DNA of 64,000 nucleotides from CAWDZK01 sp963726615 (GCA_963726615.1 CAVSCX010000011.1:496001-560000); one strand, 5' to 3'. Shown: positions 50,223 to 59,523, counted from the stretch's first letter. Notes: generated by a model not told the origin, from the sequence alone. Program-made: numbers and translations.

Positions 50223-50927
50223 ATGGCGACCGGGTCGGGCACCGAGCTCGTCCGCGACCTGCGGGCCCGGCTCGCCGCCGAGGCCGACCCGGCCCGGGCG
50301 CCCGGGATGCAGGCGTACATGAAGTCGGAGCTGCCCTACCACGGGGTCGCGGCGCCGGCCTGCCGGGTGATCTTCCGCGAGGCGCTCGCCACCCACCCGC
50401 TGCCCGACCGGGCCACCTGGCTGGCCACTGTGCACGAGCTGTGGGACGACGCGACCCACCGCGAGGAGCGGTACGGCGCGCTCGCGCTGGTGCGGCACCG
50501 GCGGTACGCCGCCTACAGGGACCACGACGCTCTCCCGCTCTACCGGCACCTTGTCGTGACGGGGGCGTGGTGGGACCTCGTGGACGACGTGGCGACGCAC
50601 CTGGTCGGGCCGCTCCTGCTCGCACAGCCGACCGACGTGCGCCCGGCACTTGTCGGTTGGGCGACCGACCCCGACCGCTGGCTGCGCCGGACGTCGGTGA
50701 TCTGCCAGCTGGGAGCCACCGAGGCGACCGACCTCGGGCTGCTCGCTCTTGCGGTCGAGGCCAACCTCGATGACCGGGACTTCTTCCTCCGCAAGGCCAT
50801 CGGCTGGGCGCTGCGCCAGTACTCGCGCACCGACCCCGCCTGGGTCCGGGCATTCGTGGCCGCTCACCACGACCGGATCAGCGGGCTGTCCCGGCGCGAG
50901 GCCCTCAAGCACGTGGGCGCCGGGTGA
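50223..50927 (+). CDS. DNA alkylation repair protein (AlkD-like HEAT-repeat glycosylase)
   Basis: A 234-residue all-helical protein of the AlkD family, which removes alkylated purines. MQAYMKSELPYHGVAAPACR is the family N-terminal signature; WWDLVDDVATHLVG, WLRRTSVICQL and DFFLRKAIGWALRQYSRTDP are its conserved helices, with the Trp and Asp expected to contact the lesion. It overlaps the next gene by four bases. Alkylation damage is also the theme of the AidB-like protein 36 kb away. Confidence 0.9.
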   Translation: MATGSGTELVRDLRARLAAEADPARAPGMQAYMKSELPYHGVAAPACRVIFREALATHPLPDRATWLATVHELWDDATHREERYGALALVRHRRYAAYRDHDALPLYRHLVVTGAWWDLVDDVATHLVGPLLLAQPTDVRPALVGWATDPDRWLRRTSVICQLGATEATDLGLLALAVEANLDDRDFFLRKAIGWALRQYSRTDPAWVRAFVAAHHDRISGLSRREALKHVGAG

Positions 50928-51709
50928 CCGCGGCGGAGCGCTGGGCCGAGCAGCTGGCCGCCTGGCGGATCGACCCGGAGATCCTCGCGGCGGTGCAGGA
51001 GTCGCCGTACGGCTTCCCGCCGGCCCTCTTCGCCGCCCAGGGGCCCGGTGAGCCCTCGCCGCTGGCCCAGCTGGCTGTCCCGGCACTCGCACCCGGGTCC
51101 ACGGTGCTCGACGTGGGCGCTGGGGCCGGCGCGTCGAGCCTGCACCTGGTGCCGCCGGGTGGCCGTCTGCACGCCGTCGACTCGCAGCCCTCGATGCTCC
51201 GGGCGCTCGAACGCGAGGCCGACGCTCGCGGCGTCGCCGTCACGACGTACCACGGGGCCTGGCCGGACCTCGCCGCCGACGTGCCTGTCTGCGACGTCGT
51301 GGTCTGCGCGCACGTCCTGTACAACGTGCCGGACCTGGTGCCGTTCGTCCGTGCCCTCACCTCGCACGCCCGCGGCCTCGTCGTCGTCGAGCTCACCGAG
51401 CGGCACCCGCTGGTCCGGCTGGCGCCGATGTGGGAACGGGTCCACCACCAGCCTCGTCCGGACGGCCCGACCGCCGACCTCGCCGCCGAAGTCCTCGGAG
51501 AGGCCGGGGTCGTCGGCCCCAGCCGGGTGTCGGCGCTGCGGGAGCCTCCGGAACGGACCGGTGCGCTGGCCGAGGAATGGGTCGACCTCACCCGCCGACA
51601 GCTCTGCCTGCCGCCCGAGCGCCGGGCCGAGGTTGTCGACCTGCTGGCGCAGTTCCCGCCGCGGCCGCGTCGTCTGGTCGCGCTGGCGTGGCGGGGCAGC
51701 GCTGACTGA
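50924..51709 (+). CDS. Class I SAM-dependent methyltransferase
   Basis: A 261-residue methyltransferase. Motif I is STVLDVGAGAGASSLHL; the acidic residue after strand 2 is in LHAVDSQPSML; motif IV is CDVVVCAHVLYNVPDLVPFV. An N-terminal helical extension (about 1-60) precedes the fold. The substrate is not evident; the 'HVLYNVPDL' form is usual in small-molecule methyltransferases. GTG at 50924 overlaps the AlkD-like gene (GTGA), so they are coupled. Confidence 0.87.
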   Translation: MTAAERWAEQLAAWRIDPEILAAVQESPYGFPPALFAAQGPGEPSPLAQLAVPALAPGSTVLDVGAGAGASSLHLVPPGGRLHAVDSQPSMLRALEREADARGVAVTTYHGAWPDLAADVPVCDVVVCAHVLYNVPDLVPFVRALTSHARGLVVVELTERHPLVRLAPMWERVHHQPRPDGPTADLAAEVLGEAGVVGPSRVSALREPPERTGALAEEWVDLTRRQLCLPPERRAEVVDLLAQFPPRPRRLVALAWRGSAD

Positions 51710-51788
51710 CGGCACCGCCGGACTCGCCTAGTCTTCCCCCGGTGACCCGCTCGTCCGCAGCCGCCGGCTCGCCCGGACCGGTCCGTCG

Positions 51789-52718
51789 ATGAGCTCGAGC
51801 ATGCCGGCGGGCCACCCGCACGGCCACCCGGCCGCGGCAGGCACCGACGCGCGTCGCCTCGCGGTCGTCCTGTCCGTCACGGTGCTCACCCTCGTCGTCG
51901 AGCTGGTCGGGGCCGCGGTCTCCGGCTCGCTGGCGCTGCTCGCGGACGCCGGGCACATGCTCACCGACGTCGCCGGCCTCTCGCTGGCCCTGGTGGCCGC
52001 AGCCCTGGTCCGGCGCCCCGCGACCCCGCAACGCACCTGGGGGTACCGGCGGGCGGAGGTCCTGGCCGCGGCGGCCCAGGCTGCCGTGCTGCTCGCGGTC
52101 GGCGGGTTCGTGCTGGTCGAGGGTGCCCGGCGGCTCGTCGACCCGCCGGAGGTCGCGTCCACCGCGATGGTCGTCTTCGGTCTTGTCGGGCTCGCCGGGA
52201 ACCTCGTCGGCATCGCGGTCCTCGCCAGGTCCCGTGGGACCAACCTGAACATGCGCGCGGCCTTCCTCGAGGTCGTCAACGACGCGCTCGGCTCGGCTGC
52301 GGTGCTCGTGGCGGCCGGCCTGATCGCCTGGACCGGGTGGCAGCGCGCCGACGCCGTCGCCTCGCTGCTCATCGGCGGCTTGATCGTGCCCCGCACCTGG
52401 CGACTGCTCCGGGAGTCGGTCGACGTCCTGATGGACGCCACTCCGAAGGGCCTGGACCTGGAGGCGGTGCGCCGGCACGTGCTCGAGGTGCCGCACGTCC
52501 ACGACGTCCACGACCTGCACGCGTCCCAGGTCGCGACCGACCTGCCGGTCCTGACCGCCCACGTGGTGGTGGACGACTCCTGCTTCCGGGACGACCACCT
52601 GCCCCGGCTGCTGGACGAGCTGCAGTCCTGCCTGGCCGGGCACTTCGACGTGGCGCACTCCACCTTCCAGTTCGAGCTGGCCGGGCACTCCGGCCACGAG
52701 CACGGCACGCACGCCTGA
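51789..52718 (+). CDS. Cation diffusion facilitator (CzcD-like) metal exporter
   Basis: A 309-residue membrane protein with six helices and a cytoplasmic C-terminal domain. A His-rich N-terminus (GHPHGHP) and C-terminus (GHSGHEHGTHA) bind metal. The TM2 site HxxxD is intact in LLADAGHMLTD. In TM5 the usual HxxxD is EVVND, so one metal ligand is changed from His to Glu. The C-terminal region contains VPHVHDVHDLHASQVATD, typical of zinc exporters. It likely exports zinc, though the TM5 change may shift specificity. Confidence 0.88.
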   Translation: MSSSMPAGHPHGHPAAAGTDARRLAVVLSVTVLTLVVELVGAAVSGSLALLADAGHMLTDVAGLSLALVAAALVRRPATPQRTWGYRRAEVLAAAAQAAVLLAVGGFVLVEGARRLVDPPEVASTAMVVFGLVGLAGNLVGIAVLARSRGTNLNMRAAFLEVVNDALGSAAVLVAAGLIAWTGWQRADAVASLLIGGLIVPRTWRLLRESVDVLMDATPKGLDLEAVRRHVLEVPHVHDVHDLHASQVATDLPVLTAHVVVDDSCFRDDHLPRLLDELQSCLAGHFDVAHSTFQFELAGHSGHEHGTHA

Positions 52719-52762
52719 GGCGGCCGTCCGGCCCTGCGGCCGCGGCCGACTGGAAGTCGTTG

Positions 52763-52776
52763 TTACTGACGAGTAG
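52763..52776. promoter_or_regulatory. Possible fatty-acid regulator operator before fadA
   Basis: TTACTGACGAGTAG is a near-palindrome (TTACT and AGTAG around four bases) 40 bases before the fadA start. It resembles the TTACT-n-AGTAA operators of TetR-type fatty acid regulators in actinobacteria. No such regulator is encoded in the window. It may also overlap a promoter. Confidence 0.4.
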
Positions 52777-52815
52777 CATTCCGGCAGCGACTCCCGAACC
52801 GCCCCAGGAGGGCCC

Positions 52816-54081
52816 GTGCCCGCTCCGTCCCGTTCCCCACGCCCGTCGCGGCCCGTGCGTGACGTCGTCTTCGTCGACGGGGTCCGCACCCCCTTCGGCA
52901 AGGCCGGCCCGGCCGGCATGTACGCCGAGACCCGGGCCGACGACCTGGTCATCCGGTGCATCCGCGAGCTGATGCGACGCAACCCCGGCCTCCCCCCGGA
53001 CCGGGTCGACGACGTCGCTGTCGCGGCCACCACCCAGACCGGCGACCAGGGACTCACCATCGGCCGCACCGCCGCCCTGCTGGCCGGCCTGCCGAAGACA
53101 GTGCCCGGGTACGCCATCGACCGGATGTGCGCCGGCGCGATGACGGCGGTCACCACGAGCGCGAGCGGCATCGCCTTCGGCGCGTACGACGTGGTGGTCG
53201 CCGGCGGTGTCGAGCACATGGGTCACCACCCGATGGGCGACGGTGTGGACCCCAACCCGCGCATCGTCGCGGAGAAGCTGGTCGACCCCTCAGCGCTGGT
53301 GATGGGGTCCACTGCCGAGAACCTGCACGACAGGTTCCCGCACCTCACCAAGGAGCGCGCCGACGCGTTCGCGGTGGCCAGCCAGGACAAGCTGGCCAAG
53401 GCCTACGCGAACGGCAAGGTGCAGCCGGACCTGGTCTCGATGGCGACCCGCAGCGTCGAGAAGGGCTGGGGGTTGGCGACGGCCGACGAGCCGCCCCGCC
53501 CGGGCACCACGATGACCGACCTCGCCGCGCTCAGGACGCCGTTCCGGCCGCACGGCCGGGTGACCGCCGGCAACGCCGCCGGCCTGAACGACGGCGCGAC
53601 CGCCTGCATCCTCGCCGCCGAGGAGGTGGCCGAGGACCTCGGCCTGCCGGTACGGATGCGGCTGGTCTCGTTCTCCTTCGTCGGGGTCGAGCCGGAGGTC
53701 ATGGGGGTCGGCCCGGTGCCGGCCACCGAGAAGGCGCTCAGCAAGGCCGGCCTCACCATCGACGACATCGGGCTGTTCGAGCTCAACGAGGCCTTCGCCG
53801 TGCAGGTGCTGGCGTTCCTCGACCACTTCGGGATCGCCGACGACGACCGGCGGGTCAACGAGTACGGCGGCGCGATCGCGCTCGGCCACCCGCTGGCGTC
53901 CTCCGGCGTCCGGCTGATGACCCAGCTGGCCCGGCAGTTCGAGGACCACCCGGAGGTCCGCTACGGCCTGACCGCGATGTGCATCGGCATCGGGATGGGC
54001 GGCGCGGTGATCTGGGAGAACCCCCACTGGGAGGGCTCCGCCGAGGTCGACGGCAGCACCGAGGGGACGGGGGCGGCGTGA
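52816..54081 (+). CDS. fadA: Acetyl-CoA C-acyltransferase (thiolase)
   Basis: A 421-residue thiolase catalysing the last step of fatty acid beta-oxidation. The nucleophilic cysteine is in YAIDRMCAGAMTAV (CAG instead of the more common CSS). GDQGLTIGRTAALLAGLP precedes it; FELNEAFAVQVL, YGGAIALGHPLASSGVR and TAMCIGIGMGGAV carry the catalytic His residues and second Cys. The GTG start at 52816 follows CAGGAGGG. Its stop overlaps the fadB start (GTGA), and the two proteins most likely form the beta-oxidation complex. Confidence 0.94.
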   Translation: MPAPSRSPRPSRPVRDVVFVDGVRTPFGKAGPAGMYAETRADDLVIRCIRELMRRNPGLPPDRVDDVAVAATTQTGDQGLTIGRTAALLAGLPKTVPGYAIDRMCAGAMTAVTTSASGIAFGAYDVVVAGGVEHMGHHPMGDGVDPNPRIVAEKLVDPSALVMGSTAENLHDRFPHLTKERADAFAVASQDKLAKAYANGKVQPDLVSMATRSVEKGWGLATADEPPRPGTTMTDLAALRTPFRPHGRVTAGNAAGLNDGATACILAAEEVAEDLGLPVRMRLVSFSFVGVEPEVMGVGPVPATEKALSKAGLTIDDIGLFELNEAFAVQVLAFLDHFGIADDDRRVNEYGGAIALGHPLASSGVRLMTQLARQFEDHPEVRYGLTAMCIGIGMGGAVIWENPHWEGSAEVDGSTEGTGAA

Positions 54082-56174
54082 GCGACATGATCGACTTCCC
54101 GGACGAGGTCGTCACCTCGGCGCCGGTGCACTACGTGGACCTCCCTCAGGACGGCGGGAGGGCGGCGCTGATCACTCTCGACAACGGGTTCGACCACACC
54201 AAGCCGACCACTCTCGGGCCGAAGAGCCTGGCGAACATCGGCGCCGCGATCGACGAGGCCCTCGGGCGCGACGACGTCGTCGCCGTGGCCATCACCGGCA
54301 AGCCGTTCATCTTCGCCGTCGGCGCCGACCTCAAGGTGATGCAGGCGGGCGGCACGGCCGACCAGGCCAAGGGCTACTTCGCGCTGGGGCACGACACGTT
54401 CCGCAGGCTGCGCGACGCGACGGTTCCCACGTTCGCCTTCGTCAACGGCGCCGTGATGGGCGGCGGCCTCGAGCTCGCCCTGCACTGCCACTACCGCACG
54501 CTGTCGGCCGGCGTACCGGCCGTGGCATTCCCCGAGGTCTTCCTCGGTCTGATCCCCGGCTGGGGCGGCAGCCAGCTGCTGCCGAACCTCATCGGTGCCG
54601 ACAAGGCGGTGACGGTCATCGTCGAGAACGCCATGAACCAGAACCGGATGCTCAGGGCGAAGCAGGCGTTCGACCTCGGCATCGCTGACGTCCTGCTCGA
54701 GCCGGCCGACTTCCTGGAGCAGTCGCTCGCCTGGGCCTCCTCGGTCGTGCGCGGCGAGACCGTCGTGGAACGGCCCGAGGTCGACCGCGGCGAGGCGTGG
54801 GACCTTGCCCTGGCCCGCGCCAGGGGCATCGCTGACATGCGCGTGCACGGCGCCACCCCGGCGCCCTACCGGGCGATCGAGCTGATCGAGCTGGCGCGGA
54901 CCGCGTCGTACGACGACGGCATCGCCGCCGAGCGCAAGGCGCTCTTCGAGCTCGCGATGGGCGAGGAGCTGCGCGCCGGCCTCTACGCCTTCGACCTCGT
55001 CCAGCGACGGGCCAAGAGGCCGGCCGGCGTCCCCGACCGGTCCCTGGCCCGCGAGGTCACGAAGGTCGGGGTCGTCGGCGCCGGGCTGATGGCCTCGCAG
55101 CTGGCGCTGCTGTTCGTCCAGCGGCTCGAGGTGCCGGTGGTGATGACCGACCTCGACCAGGGCCGCGTCGACAAGGGCGTCGGCTACGTGCACGGCGAGG
55201 TCGACAAGCTGCTCGGCAAGGGCCGCATCAACCAGGACAAGGCGAACCGCCTCAAGGCCCTGGTCACCGGCAGCACCGGCAAGGAGGCTTTCGCCGACGC
55301 CGACTTCGTCCTCGAGGCCGTGTTCGAGGAGATGAAGGTCAAGCAGCAGGTCTTCGCCGAGGTGGAGGCCGTCGTCTCCCCCGGGTGCGTGCTGGCCACC
55401 AACACCTCATCGCTGTCGGTCACGGAGATGGCGGCAGGACTGGAGCATCCCGAACGTGTCGTCGGGTTCCACTTCTTCAACCCGGTCGCGGTGCTGCCGC
55501 TGCTCGAGATCGCACGGGCGGAGAAGAGCGACGACGCGTCGGTCGCCACCGCGTTCGCTGTCGGCAGGACACTGAAGAAGTCCTGCGTCCTGGTCGCCGA
55601 CCGGCCCGCGTTCATCGTCAACCGCCTGCTCACCCGTTTTCTCGGCGAGGTCACGGCGGCGGTCGACGAGGGCACCGACTTCCAGGTCGCCGACAAGGCC
55701 CTGGAGCCGCTCGGCCTCCCGATGTCGCCGTTCGTCCTGCTGCAGCTGGTCGGACCGGCCGTGGCCCTGCACGTGGCGGAGACGATGCACGAGGCGTTCC
55801 CCGACCGGTTCGCCGTCTCGGAGAACCTCGGGCGCCTGGTGGCGGCCGGCAAAGCCGGCGTGTACGTCTGGGAGGGCTCGACCCCGAAGGTCGACCCCGA
55901 GGTCGCGGAGATGTTCCAGCAGGGCTCCTCACCGCTGGCCGAGGAAGAGGTCCGCCGCCGGGCGCTGGACGCGCTCGCGGAGGAGATCAGGCTGATGCTC
56001 GACGAGGGCGTCGTCCAGGACGTGCGGGACATCGACCTGGCGATGCTGCTCGGGGCGGGCTGGCCGTTCCACCTGGGTGGCGTCACCCCGTACCTCGACC
56101 GCGAGGGGGTGTCCGAGCGCGTGACCGGCCGACGGTTCCTCGAGCCCGGGGAGGCAAGCCTCCCCCGCGGCTGA
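54078..56174 (+). CDS. fadB: Multifunctional fatty acid oxidation protein (enoyl-CoA hydratase/3-hydroxyacyl-CoA dehydrogenase)
   Basis: A 698-residue fusion. Residues 1 to about 300 are the crotonase domain: FAVGADLKVMQ and FVNGAVMGGGLELALHC (oxyanion hole), and FPEVFLGLIPGWGGSQLLP (catalytic Glu). From about 330 the dehydrogenase domain begins with VGVVGAGLMASQLALLF, the NAD fold; TNTSSLSVTEMA, VVGFHFFNPVAVLPLLE (the HFFNP motif) and DRPAFIVNRLL follow. It works with FadA upstream. GTG at 54078 overlaps the fadA stop; an ATG nine bases on is possible. Confidence 0.95.
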   Translation: MSDMIDFPDEVVTSAPVHYVDLPQDGGRAALITLDNGFDHTKPTTLGPKSLANIGAAIDEALGRDDVVAVAITGKPFIFAVGADLKVMQAGGTADQAKGYFALGHDTFRRLRDATVPTFAFVNGAVMGGGLELALHCHYRTLSAGVPAVAFPEVFLGLIPGWGGSQLLPNLIGADKAVTVIVENAMNQNRMLRAKQAFDLGIADVLLEPADFLEQSLAWASSVVRGETVVERPEVDRGEAWDLALARARGIADMRVHGATPAPYRAIELIELARTASYDDGIAAERKALFELAMGEELRAGLYAFDLVQRRAKRPAGVPDRSLAREVTKVGVVGAGLMASQLALLFVQRLEVPVVMTDLDQGRVDKGVGYVHGEVDKLLGKGRINQDKANRLKALVTGSTGKEAFADADFVLEAVFEEMKVKQQVFAEVEAVVSPGCVLATNTSSLSVTEMAAGLEHPERVVGFHFFNPVAVLPLLEIARAEKSDDASVATAFAVGRTLKKSCVLVADRPAFIVNRLLTRFLGEVTAAVDEGTDFQVADKALEPLGLPMSPFVLLQLVGPAVALHVAETMHEAFPDRFAVSENLGRLVAAGKAGVYVWEGSTPKVDPEVAEMFQQGSSPLAEEEVRRRALDALAEEIRLMLDEGVVQDVRDIDLAMLLGAGWPFHLGGVTPYLDREGVSERVTGRRFLEPGEASLPRG

Positions 56175-56203
56175 CCGGGCGATCTTCGTCGGTTCTCGCC
56201 CGG
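56175..56203. terminator. Hairpin after fadB
   Basis: CCGGGCGA (56175-56182) and TCGCCCGG (56196-56203) form a perfect 8-bp stem directly after the fadB stop codon, the likely end of the fadAB transcript. Confidence 0.65.
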
Positions 56204-56286
56204 CGCGTCTCGCCGGGAGGTACGGTCCGGCGCGGCGTCATGGTGACGTCATGACCGGCCGGGGGCCGGAGCAGGGGGGTCCGGCC

Positions 56287-57555
56287 GTGTCGGGAGCTCG
56301 ACCGCGGGCGTGGTCCGCAGGCGTGACAATCGGGGTGCTGGTGGCGGGACTGGCGGCAGCCGAGCCCGCAGCGGCGGCCGCCGCACCGCTCGGCGCGATC
56401 AGCGAGGTCACTGCGGGGATCACCCCGGGCAGCGAGCCGTACGACATCGTCAGCGGCCCGGACGGCAACCTGTGGTTCACCGAGCCGCGGATCGACCGGG
56501 TCGCCCGCATGACGCCCAGCGGGTCGGTGCGGGAGTTCAGCGCCGGCATCACGAGGTACGCAGCGCCGTTGGCCATCGCGACAGGCTCGGACGGCAACCT
56601 GTGGTTCACCGAGGCCCGGCAGAACCAACTCGGTCGCATCACACCGTCGGGTGTGGTGAGCGAGTTCCCGGCCGGCCCGGCGAGCGGCCGGCTGAACGAC
56701 CTCACCCTGGGCCCGGACGGTGCGCTCTGGTACGTCAAGCGCCGCGCCGTTGGCCGCATGACGCAGTCCGGCGAGGTCACCGAGCTCACCGCGGGCATCA
56801 GTGCGGACGCCTCACTCAGCGGCATCGCGACCGGGCCGGACGGCAACCTGTGGTTCACCGACTACAGCGGACGGATCGGCCGCATCACACCGGCCGGCGC
56901 TGTCACCGAGTTCACCAGCAGCGTGGCCGAGAGCTCGCCGAGCGGCATCGTCGCCGGTCCGGACGGCGCGCTCTGGTTCACCCTCTTTGATGCGCAGCGG
57001 ATCGGCCGGATCACGACCGCCGGCGAGATCACGCTCGTCGGCCGGGCACTCGCATCGGGGCCTCGCGGCCTGGCGCTCGGCCGGGACGGTGCGATGTGGT
57101 TCACGGAGGAGGGCGACCGGATCGGGCGGATCACACCGGCCGGTGCCGTGACCGAGTACGGCGCCGGCATCACCGCGGGCAGCTCGCCGACCGGCATCAC
57201 AGCCGGTCCCGACGGCAACGTCTGGTTCACCGGCTACGGCCGGGACGTCGTCGCCCGGGTCGGCACGGGAGCGCCACTGACGGTGCGTTGTACCGGGAGG
57301 GGCGGCATCACCCGGGCCCGGCTCAAGGTCGTGTGCCGCACCACCGGGCTCGGCGCCGCTGCGACGGTCCGCTGGAAGGTCACCCGCAAGGACACCGGCG
57401 CCGTGGTCGCTCGCGGCCGGAAGTCGCTCGTGAGCGGGAAGCTGGTCGTGGACCTGACCCGCGCGGACGTCCGCAAGGGCCGGCACCGGGTGACGGTGAC
57501 CCGCGGCAGGGGCATCGACAAGGTCGTCGTCACCCGGGCGCTTCGCCTGACCTGA
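56287..57555 (+). CDS. Secreted Vgb-like (virginiamycin B lyase-type) beta-propeller protein
   Basis: A 422-residue exported protein. A signal peptide (AWSAGVTIGVLVAGLAAAEP) is followed by about seven blades, each repeating 'GPDGNLWFTE...RIGRITPAGAVTEF' (for example near 56460, 56590, 56830 and 57200). This is the streptogramin lyase propeller. A C-terminal beta domain of about 90 residues with two cysteines follows. Secretion and the many homologues of this form argue against antibiotic lyase activity. GTG at 56287 has AGGGGGG seven bases upstream; an ATG at 56251 lies within a palindrome and lacks a ribosome site. Confidence 0.85.
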   Translation: MSGARPRAWSAGVTIGVLVAGLAAAEPAAAAAAPLGAISEVTAGITPGSEPYDIVSGPDGNLWFTEPRIDRVARMTPSGSVREFSAGITRYAAPLAIATGSDGNLWFTEARQNQLGRITPSGVVSEFPAGPASGRLNDLTLGPDGALWYVKRRAVGRMTQSGEVTELTAGISADASLSGIATGPDGNLWFTDYSGRIGRITPAGAVTEFTSSVAESSPSGIVAGPDGALWFTLFDAQRIGRITTAGEITLVGRALASGPRGLALGRDGAMWFTEEGDRIGRITPAGAVTEYGAGITAGSSPTGITAGPDGNVWFTGYGRDVVARVGTGAPLTVRCTGRGGITRARLKVVCRTTGLGAAATVRWKVTRKDTGAVVARGRKSLVSGKLVVDLTRADVRKGRHRVTVTRGRGIDKVVVTRALRLT

Positions 57556-57617
57556 GCCGCTCCTGTCGCCTGGCGTCGCTAGGGTCCCGACGCAGGTCGA
57601 CGACGAGGAGGCAGGGC

Positions 57618-58049
57618 ATGGACTGGACGTTGGAAGTCGTGGTGCTGCCGGTGAGCGACATCGGCAGGGCCGTGGAGTTCTACCGGGACAAGGTCGGTTT
57701 CCACCTCGACCACGACACGCAGAACGATCACATGCACGTCGTCCAGCTGACCCCGCCGGGCTCGGGGTGCTCGATCGTCGTCGGCGACCTGCCGTCGCAG
57801 AGCGAGATGGCTCCCGGCTCGCTGCGCGGGCTGCAGCTCGTCGTGGCTGACGCCGAGGCAGCGCGCTCCGAACTGGTCTCGCGGGGAGTCGACGCGAGCG
57901 AGATCCAGGTCCTCGACGAGCGCGACGGCGGCACGTTCTTCGGCTTCAGCGACCCGGACGGCAACACCTGGGCCGTCCAGCAGCTCAAGGTGCGCGGCGA
58001 GAACCCACTGATCCCGGTCGAGCACCGCGGCCGCTTCGGCGCCGAGTGA
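57618..58049 (+). CDS. VOC (glyoxalase/bleomycin resistance) family protein
   Basis: A 143-residue protein with the betaalphabetabetabeta repeat of the VOC superfamily. LPVSDIGRAVEFYRDKVGFH is the first half; FFGFSDPDGNTWAVQQ is the typical end. Candidate metal ligands are His in HMHVVQ and the Asp/Glu near the end. Family members act on many small molecules; the substrate is unknown. ATG at 57618 has GAGGAGG upstream. Confidence 0.88.
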   Translation: MDWTLEVVVLPVSDIGRAVEFYRDKVGFHLDHDTQNDHMHVVQLTPPGSGCSIVVGDLPSQSEMAPGSLRGLQLVVADAEAARSELVSRGVDASEIQVLDERDGGTFFGFSDPDGNTWAVQQLKVRGENPLIPVEHRGRFGAE

Positions 58050-58061
58050 CGCCGGCCCGAC

Positions 58062-58100
58062 GCGTACGACCACGGCGTACGACCACGGCGTACGACCGCG
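58062..58100. repeat. Three 13-bp tandem repeats
   Basis: The unit GCGTACGACCACG occurs three times in a row, the third with one changed base. It lies between the convergent VOC gene and carbonic anhydrase gene and could vary in copy number. Confidence 0.85.
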
Positions 58101-58130
58101 TCGGACAGGTGCCGAGGTCGCGCCTGACGG

Positions 58131-58970
58131 TCAGCGGGCGCTCTGGACCGTGCGCCCGTTCAGCGGCTGGACCGGGCGGTTGTTGAACCCGTAGCCGTCG
58201 TATCCGGGCAGCTCGGCGACCAGCTCGTGGTGGCGCTCCACCGACTCGACGGACACCTCGCCCGGCCGGTCGAGCACCATCCAGCGCACGCCCTCGCTGC
58301 ACGGCGGCGTGGTCAGGGAGCCGCCGTAGGTCACGTAGTCGCGGACTGTCGCGGATACCCGGCCGCTGTCGGCGGCCGGTCCCGGGAGGAGGCGGGCAGC
58401 GCTGATGCGTCGGCGCACCTGGTGCTCCTCGCCGGCCTCGAGCGGCGCGTTGGCCATGACGAGGTCGGTGAGCGTCTCGGCGTCCTCGGTCTCGTCCAGG
58501 AGGACGCCGACGACGGCGAGCGCTCCGGTCGTGGGGTCACGGTGGACGAGGTGCGCCTCCATGTCGTAGTGGCGCCCGTTGACCGTGTGCTCGCTCGGCA
58601 CGTGGAAGTGGAACTGGACGAGCTGGTAGGTGTCGTGACCGACCCGCAGGGTCGCACCGCTGCCGGCCGGGAGCGGGACCTCCACGACGTGCCCGGTGTT
58701 CTCCACGACGAGCGGGACGCGCGGGTAGTGGAAGCGGAGCACGGGAAGCTTCGCGCTCCTCGCGGCACCGACGTCGACCGGGGACTGGCTGGCGCCTGCA
58801 GCGCACGCCTCAAAGCTCGCATCGATCCGGGCCCAGCTCAACGGACCGCGGGCCGGGTCGGCAGGGTCGTGGTTCCACTGCGGAGCCACCACCGCCTGTG
58901 CAGCGGTCGCCCAGGCGGTGCCGGCAACAGCGAGCGAGACGACCAGGGTCCTGATCCGGCGACTGCCCAT
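58131..58970 (-). CDS. Alpha-class carbonic anhydrase (exported)
   Basis: A 279-residue periplasmic or secreted enzyme hydrating CO2. A signal peptide (TLVVSLAVAGTAWATAAQA) precedes the fold. Zinc ligands are H121 and H123 in QFHFHVPSEH and H140 in MEAHLVH; SQSPVDV and VTYGGSLTTPPCSEGVRW are family signatures. All catalytic features are present. It faces the TfoX gene divergently. Confidence 0.95.
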   Translation of the reverse strand: MGSRRIRTLVVSLAVAGTAWATAAQAVVAPQWNHDPADPARGPLSWARIDASFEACAAGASQSPVDVGAARSAKLPVLRFHYPRVPLVVENTGHVVEVPLPAGSGATLRVGHDTYQLVQFHFHVPSEHTVNGRHYDMEAHLVHRDPTTGALAVVGVLLDETEDAETLTDLVMANAPLEAGEEHQVRRRISAARLLPGPAADSGRVSATVRDYVTYGGSLTTPPCSEGVRWMVLDRPGEVSVESVERHHELVAELPGYDGYGFNNRPVQPLNGRTVQSAR

Positions 58971-59102
58971 CAGAGCCTCCTACGGCGAGCGAACGGACCT
59001 GGCTACGGCACCGGTCCACGACGTGGTCAAGTCACGAGCGACCCCGGGGCGTTACGCCGCGCACGCGTTGGCATTGTCGGTCTGCCCACGCACACTGATC
59101 AC

Positions 59103-59435
59103 ATGGCGTACGACGCAGAGCTGGCGGAGCGAATCCGCGAGGTGGTGCAGAACGAGGCCGGGTTGAGCGAGAAGAAGATGTTCGGCGGCCTCGCGTTCCT
59201 GATCGGTGGGCACATGGCGGTCGCTGCCAGCAGCCAGGGCGGCCTCCTGCTGCGCGTGGACCCCGCGAGCACCGAGTCCCTGGTCGACCCCCCGGCCGTG
59301 GACCGGTTCGAGATGCGCGGCCGGGCGATGGACGGCTGGCTCCGGGTCGACGCCCCGGAGGTGGAGTCCGACGCCGCGCTGCGCCGCTGGGTCACCCACG
59401 GGGTCAGCTACGTCCGGTCCCTCCCGCCCAAGTAG
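59103..59435 (+). CDS. TfoX N-terminal domain protein
   Basis: A 110-residue protein matching the TfoX/Sxy N-terminal domain alone: VQNEAGLSEKKMFGGLAFLI, MAVAASSQGGLLLRVDP and FEMRGRAMDGWLRVD. It lacks the C-terminal domain of the competence regulator, so it is not expected to act as Sxy; such short forms are common in actinobacteria and their role is unknown. Confidence 0.88.
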   Translation: MAYDAELAERIREVVQNEAGLSEKKMFGGLAFLIGGHMAVAASSQGGLLLRVDPASTESLVDPPAVDRFEMRGRAMDGWLRVDAPEVESDAALRRWVTHGVSYVRSLPPK

Positions 59436-59523
59436 GCCCGGCCGGCGGACACGGCCGTGGCCGGACACCACGTCATCGGCTCGGGGAACGCCCCGTTCGT
59501 CCCACCGGCACCAGAAGTGATTC

